Assembly (NCBI RefSeq): GCF_008831285.2
Contig: NC_045147.1
Coordinates: 19,658,581-19,722,580 of the forward strand
Source: Nymphaea colorata
Lineage: Eukaryota > Streptophyta > Magnoliopsida > Nymphaeales > Nymphaeaceae
Direction: 5' to 3'
Length of the DNA: 64,000 nt
The first letter of the stretch is position 1. Each line of letters opens with the position of its first letter. The translations under genes were made by a program, and so were the position numbers. The notes beneath the pieces are model-generated. The model saw only the letters and a list, made by a program, of their open reading frames with translations. It was not told the DNA's origin and did no database searches. Positions 40,325 through 52,470 of this stretch are shown piece after piece.

Positions 40325-42199
40325 GCCCAGTGTTTATTACTTCTCAAGATCGCCTAAACGTGCTTACCGCCAACTAACTGAGTTAAACGACACGGCTAAA
40401 ACGGCATGAAATTCTTAGTCCCATCGCTGACTCGATGAACACCGAGTTAGATCATAGATGCTGCATAGCTCATATTGATGTTGTTTAACTATTGTTTTTA
40501 TCGATACCATTAGTTATTGGACCGGTCTCTAAATAACTGTTTGTTGCTTCAAAAGGGCTAGACTCAGGAAAATTTTGGCGCCAGTCGCGCATGGTATCAC
40601 TAGAAAAATTGAGCAGCGCCCGGCTAAACATCAAGCGACTGAATTTTTATTTGTAAAGGACAAACATTCGCTCGATTCTGGCTCGAACCATCCTAGAAAA
40701 CTTGAGCAGGGCCCGGCTCGTTAAGTACTTAGGTTGCTTGGCCTAGATCGATGTAATCCTGGTTATAGTGTAGTTAATCTAAATAACATTTACTTAATGA
40801 CTATTCATATTTAGCGATGACTGCTTTTTCATGTTACCGCATTCGACAACTTATTTCATACGTTCTTCGTATGAATGGATCAACTACACCTAAAGCATTG
40901 TGCGTCAAAAATCCAAGGCTAGGTGTTTCCATTTCCTGGAGTGGTGCCTCATATGCCAACCTAAGGGAGTGAGATCTAGGGTTTGTGGGAGCTTGAGGCT
41001 AGAACTTAACTTACGGAGCAAAGGCGCGGTGGTTTGACAAAATATTAAGAACACGAGGGCAGTGAGAGATCTAAGACATATTTGCTAAATATTCTCTCGA
41101 GGACTGATGGGTGATGCATAATAAGTTCAAAAGTTTCAAATGGATGGTAAGGTTGGAAGGTGGGAACACAAATGATCCAATCGAGAGGCTGTTAGGTGTA
41201 GCAGAGGAAATGGGATAACAGTCAATTTTCCTTTTGATCATTGGGCAACGGTCTTTCATTGCATTGCTGGTAGAGTGCGCTCAAAAGGTGATCCTCGATT
41301 CCCTTTTTACCTAATGTGAAGGCTGCGGTAAATGTGAAGAACGCAGATACGCTGGACTCATCTTCAGGTAGCTCCTCAATGCACTATGAGCCCTTCAGCT
41401 TTGTATGTTCCATGTTCTATCAAAAGAATTGTGGCCGCTTCTAAGTATGCCGAGGGATGAAATTATATGGGTAGGATCAGAAAAACGTTCTTCCTGCTTG
41501 ACCAATAGAATGATGAACGAAAGAAGTGTCGGATCATTTTGATGCCTTCTCATTAATTTGGAAACTAGTTATCTTATTGAAGGCTTCAACAACCTCCTGT
41601 TTTGCAGTATACCGCATTGGTGTGTATGGAACCAGTTCCTGGAAAACTGTAAGCCCACGAGAAGCTGAAATCGAACCTCCTGGTCCAACTACCAGAATGA
41701 GGTTACAATACTTTAATCAAGTAAACTTAAGTTTATACATACTCTTTTTTCTGTACACACCTACCCAAATTTTCTAAAATTCACCATACTAATACGCGCT
41801 TCCCTGTGCCCGAACACATACTCGTGCTTATGTAACTTTACAGCATATCGATTGAACTATTAAATCTCATCTCAATTACTGTTTCGGATGTACAGGTTAA
41901 ATATTTCTGTTGGGAAAAACTGAAGGTCATTATGGGACAAAAAGGAATAAGAAAAAAACATAAAAAGTTTATAAAATAAAAAACATTTCGGGTTTACATT
42001 TTTTGGTATGAAAAAAGTAGCACTGTTTATGGGAAAGAAAAGTACATACGAGTAATAGTGTCCATGACTAAACTGGAACAATCATTCGATGATTACGAAG
42101 CATCATTGCAATTGGTCTATTGAAAAGAATACGCAAAGAAAGACACGCAGATGTGCGCATAAACACGCACACATGCAGGTGGATCTATCAGGTGGTCTA
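40325..42199. other. Intergenic region between SAM50 and the RALF-like gene
   Basis: No gene recognised. Two related segments (around 40,611-40,637 and 40,692-40,718) share TAGAAAA-TTGAGCAG-GCCCGGCT and look like a diverged direct duplication. The ORFs in this stretch are short and without domains. Confidence 0.45.
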
Positions 42200-42418
42200 C
42201 TATTTGTTTCCACGAGCGCAGCGAGTCTCCATGTCACAACCCCGGCGATAAGGTTTGGCCGGAGGATCTGTCGGACACTTCCCTTCCGCGCACGGTTCGT
42301 CGTCTCTCCCTATTGCCGGGTAGCTGATTTTTCCGTTTTGGCTGGCCGCCGTCGCTTCTGCAGCGACCAGGAGGAGGACGAGGAGAAACACACTGAATGG
42401 GCGAGCGCTCTTGGCCAT
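42200..42418 (-). CDS. RALF-like secreted peptide (divergent)
   Basis: Rapid alkalinization factor peptides are secreted and bind CrRLK1L receptor kinases and LORELEI-type partners or LRX proteins at the cell wall (family knowledge). This intronless 72-residue ORF has a clear signal peptide (FLLVLLLVAAEATA, residues 11-24) and then a mature part with ISYPAIG (31-37), matching the YISY-type receptor-binding motif. PYRRGC and TRCAR at the end match the RALF C-terminus. Cysteines are at 43, 48, 61 and 67. The C2-C3 gap of 12 and C3-C4 gap of 5 are as in classical RALF, but C1-C2 has only 4 residues between instead of about 9. There is no dibasic RRxL processing site, as in the short RALF-like clades. 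A weak TATA-like CTATAG lies about 87 bases upstream. Confidence 0.88.
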   Translation of the reverse strand: MAKSARPFSVFLLVLLLVAAEATAASQNGKISYPAIGRDDEPCAEGKCPTDPPAKPYRRGCDMETRCARGNK

Positions 42419-43262
42419 TGCTTTACTCTTCAGTGTTTTTCTCTCTTTGAACTTTGAAGAACTTGATGAAGGTTGTGGACAGTAACTAGTGGTACGCGCG
42501 GGCTCTATAGTTGGACTCTGGCTCTTGCGATAATAATATTGTTACTGGAATCTAAGAAATGATCAGAAACGGAGAAGAAGAACTGAGAGACCTTTTTCTC
42601 TTTGTTTCAACTTGTATAAATGTTGACAGGAAATGATCATCTGTAAACGTACATTGGCGATCAGCCACACAAAGGAGGTGAATTGCTGTTCATTGCGATA
42701 TGCTTACAATAGGCACAATGCTGAATTCGAGGACCTTTTCCCATCCTCTGGTGATCGAGTCAAACGGCGGAAACCATTCGGAACCAAGAAATAGATGAAC
42801 TGGTTCATAATAGAATTGTAAACCTAAATTACGAAAGGTTCCTCACTTTCTTGATTTGTGGTTCAGGTTTCATTTATTTATCAACAAGACCTGCAGTTTT
42901 AAGAACAGTACTGGAGGAGGTGAGAGGTCGACTTGATTTCGAGGGTGAGAGAACTGAACTTGCATGAATCTCCTAAGCATAACAGAACAAGTGAAGCAGG
43001 GAGCCACGTAATTGTTGCAGAAACAGAAATCATAACTTCATCTTGTATCTATTTTACTAAGATACCAAGAAAAATTTGCATCCGAGTAAGTTGAGCAATT
43101 TATATCTGAAAGTGGCTGAGGCTATGACTGAGCGCTAAGGATACCGACAAAGACGCAGACAATCCACAAAGCAACATCCAAAAATTTCACGGTGTATGTG
43201 GAGGATGTTCCCTGTTTTAGGATTAAACATGGCATCCCTACTATTAATGAAAAACAAAATGT

Positions 43263-43322
<60 letters not shown>

Positions 43323-44933
43323 TTTACGCGATTATGAATTAGAGCTTCCTCCATAAACTAAATTATGTAATATGCCATACGATGTGAACTTGATCGAGTC
43401 ATGCATACTTGTAAAAGCATTTAACCCTTGATGGCTTTCCATATCTTTTAAGTTGGTTAAAGGAACAGAGGTGCAAATAATAATCACTAAAGGAATGAGA
43501 GAAAAGAGAAACAAAGAATACCAATATCAAAGAAAAGGGAAAACGAAGCATAACCATCGGTTTCTAGAATGTTATATGAAATCATATTCAGTGATTCGAG
43601 TTAAGTTGATTTTAATCATGAGATCAAAACCCACATAAATGATTACTTGCACATAATCGGATAGACATCCTTGCAAAACACACTTTCAACTTACCTTTTT
43701 TAACGTCTCATTTTCTACATTAACATGGCTCTGAATGCACATCCAACATATGCGCGGAATATCTAAGAACTGTAATAAAAAAAGCGGGCTTTGAAGATTC
43801 GTCATATGCAAACAGTAAGGGATTTAAGCATAAAACCAGTTATTTTTTTTAATAATGAATTGAAGCTGACTATATGCGTTCCCTTGATTCCTTAATGAAT
43901 TGGAACCTCATCAATAAACAAAAATTATTACATTGACAGTTTATGGGATGATACAATTCTTCCCTTTTCAAGGCTTCAACCGCAACCTGAAACCGGTTTA
44001 ACGAGTGTTGCTTTAATCCTCTAAACATCCAATCAAAAGACATGAAAAGAATCCTCTTTCCTAATTATTAGTTCGGAAACAATGATTTAACTGTTTATAG
44101 AAGAGCAAGACCGATACATCGACCTACACCTGCAGTTTGTATCCTCATAGGAACTCAGAAGTATGGCCCCGACAAGCCGTGCCCGTCTTCCGATGGTGGC
44201 GCTTTAAGGAACTCACGGCCCTCGTGGCATTCGACATTGTTAAATGGCAGCATCGAATGTGATATCTCCAACACTTCATCGTGCTATTAACGGGCAAACT
44301 CCATAATCATGCATCTTTTGGCATCAACTGACTCAGGGCACAGTTGCATGTACAAGAGCAATCAGAACCATGGTTCTACTGCCTCGACCAGTGGCTGAGA
44401 TTGTCATCTCATGGATGATAGCGCTGTGCAAAAGTCACTGCGATGTAATGTTCGAAGAAAACAGATTCAAAGTAACCTTTGTTCAGATGATTTGGTCTAA
44501 CTGCGAGGATACACAAACCTTTTAAAGTTTGATCCGCCCTAGAAAAGTACATAATAAACCCAAGAATTTAGAATAAGCAAGAATAAGTGACACATAAATC
44601 AATAATCCTTTTACTTTGACAAAGACCTGAGGATGAGAGGATCAGACATGAGATACAGCAATCTCGAAATGGACACAATTTCATTGGACGATTTCATGCG
44701 TAATGGATGCGTAAAGACAGACCAGACCCATCAACAGTTCATGGAGCAATGTGCATCAAAATGGCAGAGCACAGCAAATTGGCGATTGGCACCTCAGCAA
44801 ATAATCAGAAAGACGACGTTACGCATATGTTACAAGAGCCCAAGCACCTGCTCCCAGACTAATCTCTAACAATTTCTAGACCAGCAAAGACAAAATAAAC
44901 TGACCAAGTACCAGAACCACACGAAGTTTCAAC
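42419..44933. other. Intergenic region between RALF-like and importin beta genes
   Basis: Apart from the AT/AG microsatellite at 43264-43322, nothing is recognised. The short ORFs (43332-43514, 43453-43638, 44633-44869) have no domain. The RALF promoter lies in the first few hundred bases. Confidence 0.5.
43264..43322. repeat. Compound microsatellite (AT)n(AG)n
   Basis: A run of AT units of about 35 bases passes directly into about ten AG units. It is the mirror arrangement of the tracts at 19091 and 54748. Confidence 0.93.
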
Positions 44934-47791
44934 TCATGAAACTAGAACGCGGCTGATGGCATTTTGTGCCCAAGATGCTGTTTCCTTGAGTTGTGCATCT
45001 TCAGATTCCAAGCATTCACCGAGGAATTCTATGTAGAAGGTCGAGCCCTTGAATAGCATTGAAGTACTCACACCAAGAGTATCTGCTAGGTCGCCCAACA
45101 CACCTACAGCAGCTTTGGTCACACTTTCATCCCTATACAGAGAGAATAGGGGTATAATTAGCTGCTAATAATGGAGACTAAAAAATACACAATTACCCCA
45201 TTACATGTTTATGCATGTCTAAATTTTGCGCTAAATGTAGACCAATTCATGTGTGGGACCAAGAAAACGTCCCCAATACAAAAAAGAAAAAGGGGGTATA
45301 TAAGATTTCCGCTCATATACAAGTAGGAAATAGCACATAGAGCTGCATACCTGTCCTTGTCTTGGAAAACCGCCTCTATGAACTGCAGGAGATGGCTTGC
45401 ATAGGGCATCATCAGTTCTGCTTTTGAATTCTTAAAACCTTGCAAGATTCCTGAATATGCTTCAAAAATGCCTCGTCTTAGTTGATTCCCGTAATCGATC
45501 ATCTCCTCATCTTGGCCACCCAGCCTAGCACATACTTCAGATGCACCTTGCAACATGGGCATGGCATAAGGAAGATACTTCTCGAAATTCTGTTCAATGG
45601 CCAGAGCAATATCCCCAAAGCAGGAAAAAATTGGAGGCTTTACTGATCGATGCAACATGCTGCTTGAAAGATCTTTGAGGAGGTGGGTCATGATGCCATC
45701 GCAGTACTTGATAACCTTGTCGTCCAGTGCACGGCAAATATCCCCAACAACCCCAACTGATATGGCACAAACTTGATATTCTTCAAAGTTTTGTAAACCC
45801 ATCTCCAGGTACTTGTAAAACTCTGGCATGTATTTGTCAAACTCAGGACCAGTAGCATATGCCAACGATCCAATAGCAAGCATTGCTTCTTCATGAACAG
45901 TGGTACTCCTGCAGCCAAACACCCCAAGGAACAGACTCATAATTCTGTCTGCTGCCTGGAGAATAGCAGCTTTTGTAGCATCAGATGCACTTAACTTCTG
46001 GATGATAACCTGGATAACACCACAAAGCGACGCTTGCAGGTCACCTTGCTTTTCTCTGTCGTCTGAAGAGATGATCTGCATTTTCATTGTCTGCTCTAAT
46101 CTATCCATTATAACAGGAAGCAACTGTTCAATCATTTTAGCATCTTCCGAAAGGTTTGAACATCTTATAATTTCATTCAACGTTTCATAAGCAGACGACC
46201 TGAGGCGAGAATCAGCAGCATCTTTCCTGTCAGCTACAGAAAGGAGAGCACTGATCATTTCATGAAGATATGGTGACAGGGTCATGGGAACCGCTGAGTC
46301 TTCAAAACCCTGGGCAAGGAAGTAAAGTGCGCCACAGACCTTTTCAGCAACATTGGGTGCATCCTGCAAGCTCTTCAGCAAAACTCCTAGAATCTGCTGC
46401 AGATTTGAGGGAGATATTACTGATGACTTCAGGTCAGGGGCATGTAGTAGTTCAAATATCCTACTAAGGGTCCAAGCTGTGGTATCCTTAACATGGCTAT
46501 TCTGATCCTGCATCAAAGCGGTGAGCATGAACGGCAAACCCATCTGAACAAGTGGTGCAAGCTTTTCAAGGGATGGCCCTTCAAGGATGGAACCAAAAGC
46601 ATATGTAGCCGCCTCTCTACAGTGCCAATCAGGCTTTGTAATGTTCTGTTCAACAAATGGAATCACAAGGGGTACAATATCATCACCCACAGTTCTGGCC
46701 ACAAGACCCAAGCAGGTTCCCCCAGCCATTGCAAGATTCCAGGCACCCTCATCCTGATCCTGATCTTCTTCCTGTTTTGTTAGTGTCTCAAGCAGCAAGG
46801 GAACGAGCACTGGCAATGCCTGCTTTATAAAGTGAGAATGAGGAGCGCTGGAATAATCATCATCACCCATTTCACATTCTTCCTGAATTTCAATCTCTTC
46901 ATCACAAATGGAACTCCAAAACTCCACTGCCTGAAGGGCAACAGGTTCTTCATCACTTCTTATGGCATTGGAGGTCAGCTCAAAAAGGCTCTGCATATAA
47001 GGAGCAAGCACCTCATAGTAGGTAGACGAGATAGAGACCAAGCACTCAAACGCAGCTAGCCTTATATCATTCTCCTTTGAGAGTGCAGCCTCACATATCA
47101 TTTTCATTATGTAACTCCTCTCCATCTCATTCTCAAAATTGGTCTGGGCAAAATCAAGTGCATTATACAGCGCCCTGGTTGCAGAAAGCCTGACACTGCT
47201 GTTAGATTCATTTTGACTCATTCCTTGAACAACAGCAGTAAGAACAGAATTCACTTGATCCTGTTCAAGGTCTTGAGGAGAAACTTCCTCACAAACATAG
47301 CCAAGGGTCTCCAGAGTTGCCTGTTTTAGCCAAGTCACAATATTTTCTTGCTGATTCTGAGGTGCAGACGTCATGTTAGCAAGAAGACGACCAATAAGCT
47401 CAGGCCATTCTTTTCTAGGAATCTCAATGGCCGCAATCTTTGCGATGACCTGAGACGAAGTATGTCTTGCTTCCTGTGTGGATGAGGCAAGGGTTCTTAA
47501 CAGCAGGTCTTTGATCTGCAACTTGAGAGATGGATCTAGAGCAACCCATTTTTGCAGAAGCTCCTCCTTTCTAGTAGCCTCCTTTGCGTCCAAGGAGTTC
47601 TTCAAGATAATACCAGCTAACCGTCTGCTCTCCACAGGCTTCTCGTCACTTGAGAGTTCGACAGACAGCGACAGAAGAAAAATTGGGAGGTTTTGCTCTT
47701 GGAATTGCTTAAGATTGTCTTCAGCAATCTTTCGGATGTTTGCATCCGGGGATTGTGCATTCAATAGAGCCTGAGTGATCTCCAACGCCAT
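44934..47791 (-). CDS. KPNB1: Importin subunit beta-1 (karyopherin beta)
   Basis: Importin beta carries cargo, directly or through importin alpha, through the nuclear pore and releases it on binding Ran-GTP. Two coding exons on the minus strand, 47791-45351 and 45132-44934, join as AG|G (Arg) and give 879 residues, the expected length for 19 HEAT repeats. The N-terminus MALEITQALLNAQSPDANIR and ESRRLAGIILKN form the Ran-binding importin-N domain. QEEDQDQDEGAWN is the acidic HEAT-8 loop. Segments such as PDWHCREAATYAFGSILEGP and VKDTTAWTLSRIFELL match the family. The first exon is very long (2.44 kb). A 5'UTR intron is inferred between a donor at 48614 (GAAG|GTAATC) and an acceptor at about 47793, placing the first exon near 48615-48820. 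Confidence 0.97.
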
Positions 47792-48670
47792 TCTTTACAG
47801 ACCAGAAAAAAAAAATCAAACCCCGCTTTCAGACCTTTCTTAAAACCAATGACACATGACCACCATTACGAGAATACTAATTCAATAAAAACGAACAAGA
47901 AAATGGAAAGAAAATATTCACAAACTGAAAACAAAATGGCCAATCCCACCATACTAATAGAACAATGACATTCCCATAGGCCACGCAGAAGACTTAGAAC
48001 AAAGCAAGGCACCACAAAAGAAAACGGATTTCTAATACAAACTAAACCTTAGTGTAAAAAGACAAAAAAGGTGAGAAAAAAACATAATCCCTTTCAGCAA
48101 AATATAATGGCGAAGGGAGATGAATCAACGATACTTCCCGCGTACACGGATGATCCCAACATCACAAAAAAAAAACGTATTAAAAAGACCTTAATTTAGT
48201 TGCAGGAACACGATAGACAGAAGAAAAAAAAATGAGGAACAACAAAAGTCCGACGCCATTTCCCCATAACCCCACAAGACAAGACCAAGCTTCTTCACAA
48301 GAAAGAACGATTCGACAACTGCCATAGAACAAAAACCCCGAGTTTCATAGAAACCCCCCGCTAATCGATTCAGAAAACCCTCATCGCGAGAGGAGACGGA
48401 GCAAGAATCTCAATAAAATAGACAAATAGGTAGTACCGCAACCATCAAATACAACCACGCAACAGGACAGAGGAAGAAAATAACAAGCTCGATCCTATGG
48501 CTCCAACTACGGAAATTCCACTAGGGCTGCCACCCAGAAAAATGAAAACGAGAGCATCCAAAAACAAAATGGAAAAGAGAAACTGGTATTGGTCGAAACA
48601 AAAGAACTGATTACCTTCAGCAGCGACTGTCCCTCGCGAGAAGAAGAGAGATAGAGGGACGACCCCGATC

Positions 48671-48716
48671 TATAGAGAGAGGAGTGAGAGTGAGAGAGAG
48701 AGAGAGACAGAGAGGG
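48671..48716 (-). promoter_or_regulatory. GA/CT repeat in the inferred importin beta 5' leader
   Basis: A GAGA-rich run, which reads as CT on the transcribed strand, between the TATA-like box and the 5'UTR donor. A second CT run occurs at 48906-48924, upstream of the TATA box. Such tracts are known binding sites for plant BBR/BPC proteins; function here is inference. Confidence 0.4.
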
Positions 48717-48848
48717 TTTTGTGAAAGAAGGGTTTCGTATTATACTGGGGAAGAGCGTAGGCGGAAGATCTAGGCTTAGGGGTCGCGCGATATGGAGGGA
48801 TGGGATTCGTCGAGGCGACGCGGTGGAAGGATCTCAGCCGTTGGATTC

Positions 48849-48857
48849 TTTTATATA
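48849..48857 (-). promoter_or_regulatory. Putative TATA box of the importin beta gene
   Basis: TATATAAAA on the minus strand is a near-consensus TATA box. A start about 30 bases downstream gives a roughly 200-base first leader exon ending at the donor 48615/48614. Confidence 0.55.
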
Positions 48858-50629
48858 GGGCTTTCGAAATGGTGGAAGGAGCGGGAGGGGGGACGGCACT
48901 CACACCACTCTCTCTCTCTCTCACTCAAAGAGAGGGGCGGGATGGCTCCACGGGCAGGGGGGAGAGTGCTGCCCGAGCTGCCCGAGATACGGAGGCCGTC
49001 TTCTCCATCCCACCAACGCACATAAAAAACCCTAATTTTTTTTTTCTTTTAAATGAAATGAGGGAGAAAAACTGCCCCTTGCCTTTTCAGCACCATTCGC
49101 CCGCTTGCTCTCAGAATTAGATGCCGTCTCGGTCTCACCACATCATGGGCTAGCTGGTCCCAATGTGGGTCGGGTATTATCCAAATTTAGCAGTTCGGAC
49201 CTGGATCCTTTTCTAGAAGGGGGGTCAATCCACCGATGACCGAGTTACTATTGGCAAGATAATGTACTTTATTTTTTATATATATATCGAAAATAAAATG
49301 TAGGGATAATGATACAAGATTATAAGAGCAGCACCAAAATCCAAAACAAGAGCATAAGCCTGGGTATTGGATCGACATTACAAGCTTTGAGTCCGAAAAG
49401 GACCTTTGATGCTTTCTGGTTAATAGCTACTAGTTTTCTTAGCCTAGCAACCTTATACGCCAAGGAACACCACCTCTATCTTTTTTTTTTTTTTTTGCTT
49501 GCGCGAGAGGTTACCCACTACCAAAGCTTAAGCTTCTCCCTTCCTTACGTTTCTAGGGGTTGCGTGGTGGTTAGGGTAAAGCCAAAACACCTTCAACTTG
49601 TCTCTACATCACAACATGAGACAGCCCTACAGCAATTATATACAAACAACTTAAGTCTACCATCATTTTTACTTGATCCATCCATCATGAGCAAAAAAAG
49701 AGAGGATATTAGTACATGTAAAGGGAATGATAGAGTGATTGAATGGTTGGTGTTGCCAGGCCACGTGACCGTGATTTTACAACGTTTATAAAAGCCTCTT
49801 AAATAAGCCATTTTGAAGTGTTAAAAAGGAAAATCGAAGACGTGAAAATTTGAAGGACGTAATACGAACTTAATTCACAGGGAAATATGTGGTGGCAATT
49901 GTAGCAGTCGACCGCATGGATTAAAATGGGGACGAAAATTTTGAGAATTTGGCTCATGTAACCTGTATCGTATCCTGGTCTATAGTTATTTTAAGAAGTC
50001 AACTCCCAACACAATGAGTTGGATTGAGACTCATTCTGTTTGGATACGAGGTTCACAGTTTCGGAGTGATTCGCTAGGTGGCCAGGTTAATTTATTTGTG
50101 ATGAGAGGCAGACTCTGCTCTTATAAATGTGGATGACTTCAAAATAGATTTATATTAAGCTAATAATGTGCCAAGTGGTTTATAAGCCTTTTAAATGCAA
50201 AGTAAAATTACCATAAAGCTGCGTTTGATTGCAAGGAAGAATTTAACATGGTAAATTTTTTTGAAAAAAAATATAGAATAAAATTTAACTCTCTTTTGAT
50301 TTGAGGCCTTGTTTGATTGCAGGAAAACTGTGTTTGTTTTTTGCAAGCCAAAAAAACATAAAGCTTAACATCCGTATAGATTTTCCTCTGCTCTTTATTA
50401 GCAGTCAATTTGGTAGATAAAAATAGAGAACCATTTTAAATGTAAAATCTAAAACATACTCCTGCTACCTCACATCTGGTAGCCACATAGGAAGTGAAGA
50501 AGTAGACATAATTCAGAGCGAGAGACCGGCATTCAAGAGGAGTTCACGAGTTACATGAGTGCAGCAAATATTTTGGTTCCAAGCGCTATAGGCAGTTTAA
50601 ATTATAACATCTGTATCACTGTACAGAGG

Positions 50630-50795
50630 GAGAGGGCTTTGACACAGAGGAGAGGGCTTCAACAAAGAGGGAGTAGAGGGCTTCGACAACGGATAGGGCT
50701 GTGTGAGAGAGAGAGAGAGAGCAGAGTAGAGGGCTTTGACATAGAGGGAGTAGAGGGCTTCGACACATGGGGAGTAAAGGGCTTCAACAGGGAGA
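50630..50795. repeat. Imperfect tandem repeat, AGAGGGCTTCGACA-type units
   Basis: GAGGGCTT(C/T)(G/A)ACA recurs six times at irregular 20-50-base spacing, mixed with AGAGGGAGT and a GA microsatellite. It is a degenerate minisatellite. Confidence 0.75.
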
Positions 50796-50925
50796 TGAGG
50801 AAGAGGACGACAGAGCCCTAACGACTCTCAAAAATATCCACGGAAAAAAGTCGGACCTCCTCAGGTTTGACTTTTTTCCGCGTTAACTTTTCCTTTGCCG
50901 TATAATTTTTGCGGGTTAACTTTTA

Positions 50926-51019
50926 AGCGTTTGATGCACTCACCACCAATCTGTCTAAATTTCCCTTCATCGTACACTTTTCAACCGATGCACAGGACGG
51001 TGCATCAAACAGGGCCTAA
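50926..51019. mobile_element. Short MITE-like remnant
   Basis: GCGTTTGATGCA near 50,928 and its inverted counterpart TGCATCAAACAGGGCC near 51,002-51,017 bracket about 90 bases. The matching arm is only about 11 bases, so this is a weak call. Confidence 0.3.
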
Positions 51020-51588
51020 AGGAAGGGATAGAGTGATTAATATTTTTTTTTTTGTTTTTTTGAAAAAAAATCTCAAACCGGGTGAGGTGACTTGAATATG
51101 AGCAAGGGTGGCACTCATGCAAGCAACTCTAACCAATGAATGATCGCTTACTACCCAATAGCCAAATTGACGTGCCAATGTTTTTTGGGCTGAGAAAAGG
51201 CAGTCATCAACATGGGCAGAATCATAAATTTTTCATCAGAAAGGTTGAATTAAAGTTTTTAAATTTTGACTAGAATCGAAATATTATTTTTCAAATAACA
51301 AGTATAATTTTCTAAACTTAACATGTATTTTTTTTTAAATGAGGTGAGGCCAGGGCCCATGCGCACTCTACGTTGGTTGTACCCCTGATCATCCATCACT
51401 TTAATTTTTTTTTAAAAAAGAGACCTACTAATCTCATGTTCTTTTTTAACAGGAGCCACATATAGTTTGAATATGACCATAAAAAGTGATTTGTTTAAAG
51501 TGAAAAGAAAAGAAAGTCTAGTCCTAATGAGTGTAGCACAACTCATAGTTACTATCACAACTTTTTTAAAATATAAAAGTTTTCCAAG

Positions 51589-51790
51589 TATGTTTTATGA
51601 ACCTCAGTGGATATAAAAGATTTCGAAATATGCTTTTATGAACCTCAGTGGATATAAAAGATTTCGAACTATGTTTTTATGAACCTTAATGGATATAAAA
51701 GATTTTGAAGTATGTTTTTATGAACCTCAGTGGATATAGAACATCTCGAAGTAAAGATCTCGAAGTATGTTTTTATGAATCTCAGTGGAA
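51589..51790. repeat. Minisatellite, 41-bp unit, five copies
   Basis: Units start at 51589, 51629, 51670, 51711 and 51766. Each reads TATG(C/T)TTTTATGAACCTCA then GTGGATATAAAAGATTTCGAA with a few changes. The fourth unit is extended by a 14-base partial duplication (AAGATCTCGAAG). A partial unit precedes the first copy. Confidence 0.92.
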
Positions 51791-52084
51791 AGGAACACAT
51801 TAAGAAAAGCTACAGCCTGAAAAAAACTATTAACCCTTAAACAAAAACCCAGAAATTAAAAAGAACCCAAACAGCCGTGCAAGCTCCAAAGTTTACTATG
51901 GCTTTTTTTTTTATATGCAAGCACGCCTCTCTTGGTGAAGGTTATGTGGTTTGAATGGCCTTCCCCTCTAAACAAATTAAATGGTATTCCACACTTTATT
52001 GTCTTCTCGTGGTGGTATGGACTTGTTGAAAGTATTAAAATAATCAATATAATTTTTTAATATGCATGGTTTTTTCAAAACGAA

Positions 52085-52470
52085 AGGCCAACATCATCCA
52101 GTCCAAGACCCGGCCGGCCATTTATAAAATTCAGTTAAGCGGCCCGGGATGAGAATGAGATGAGCCTGGCCCGTAAGTTTGTGTCAGGACTCAACAGCTG
52201 CTCGAGGGAAGACTATGGCCGACGGCATCCGACCAAGCGGCAACTGCAAGCGACGACCCGGCGAGGGCAGTCAGAGTCCAGTAGGGTTCGGCAGGGAGGC
52301 AAGTGCGAGCTTGCAAGGGGCGACGTCCGGCAGAGAGGCAACCATGAAGAGCATCAGGCAAGCAGGCCGAGGAAGTATAAGTGGAGGGCATTAGACAGGT
52401 CGGTCGGCATCCGGCAGGGGGGCAGCCGTGTTGGGGCTACTGTCGTCAGCACAACACAAGCGGAGCTAAA
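52085..52470. other. GC-rich island of unknown origin
   Basis: Base composition rises sharply above the AT-rich surroundings. The motif CCGGCAG(A/G)GAGGCAA and variants of it recur (around 52,289, 52,328 and 52,413). The segment ends in GGTTGGATTTGGTTAGG-like sequence and an A run near 52,566. It may be a transposable-element fragment; no coding domain was recognised on either strand. Confidence 0.4.
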
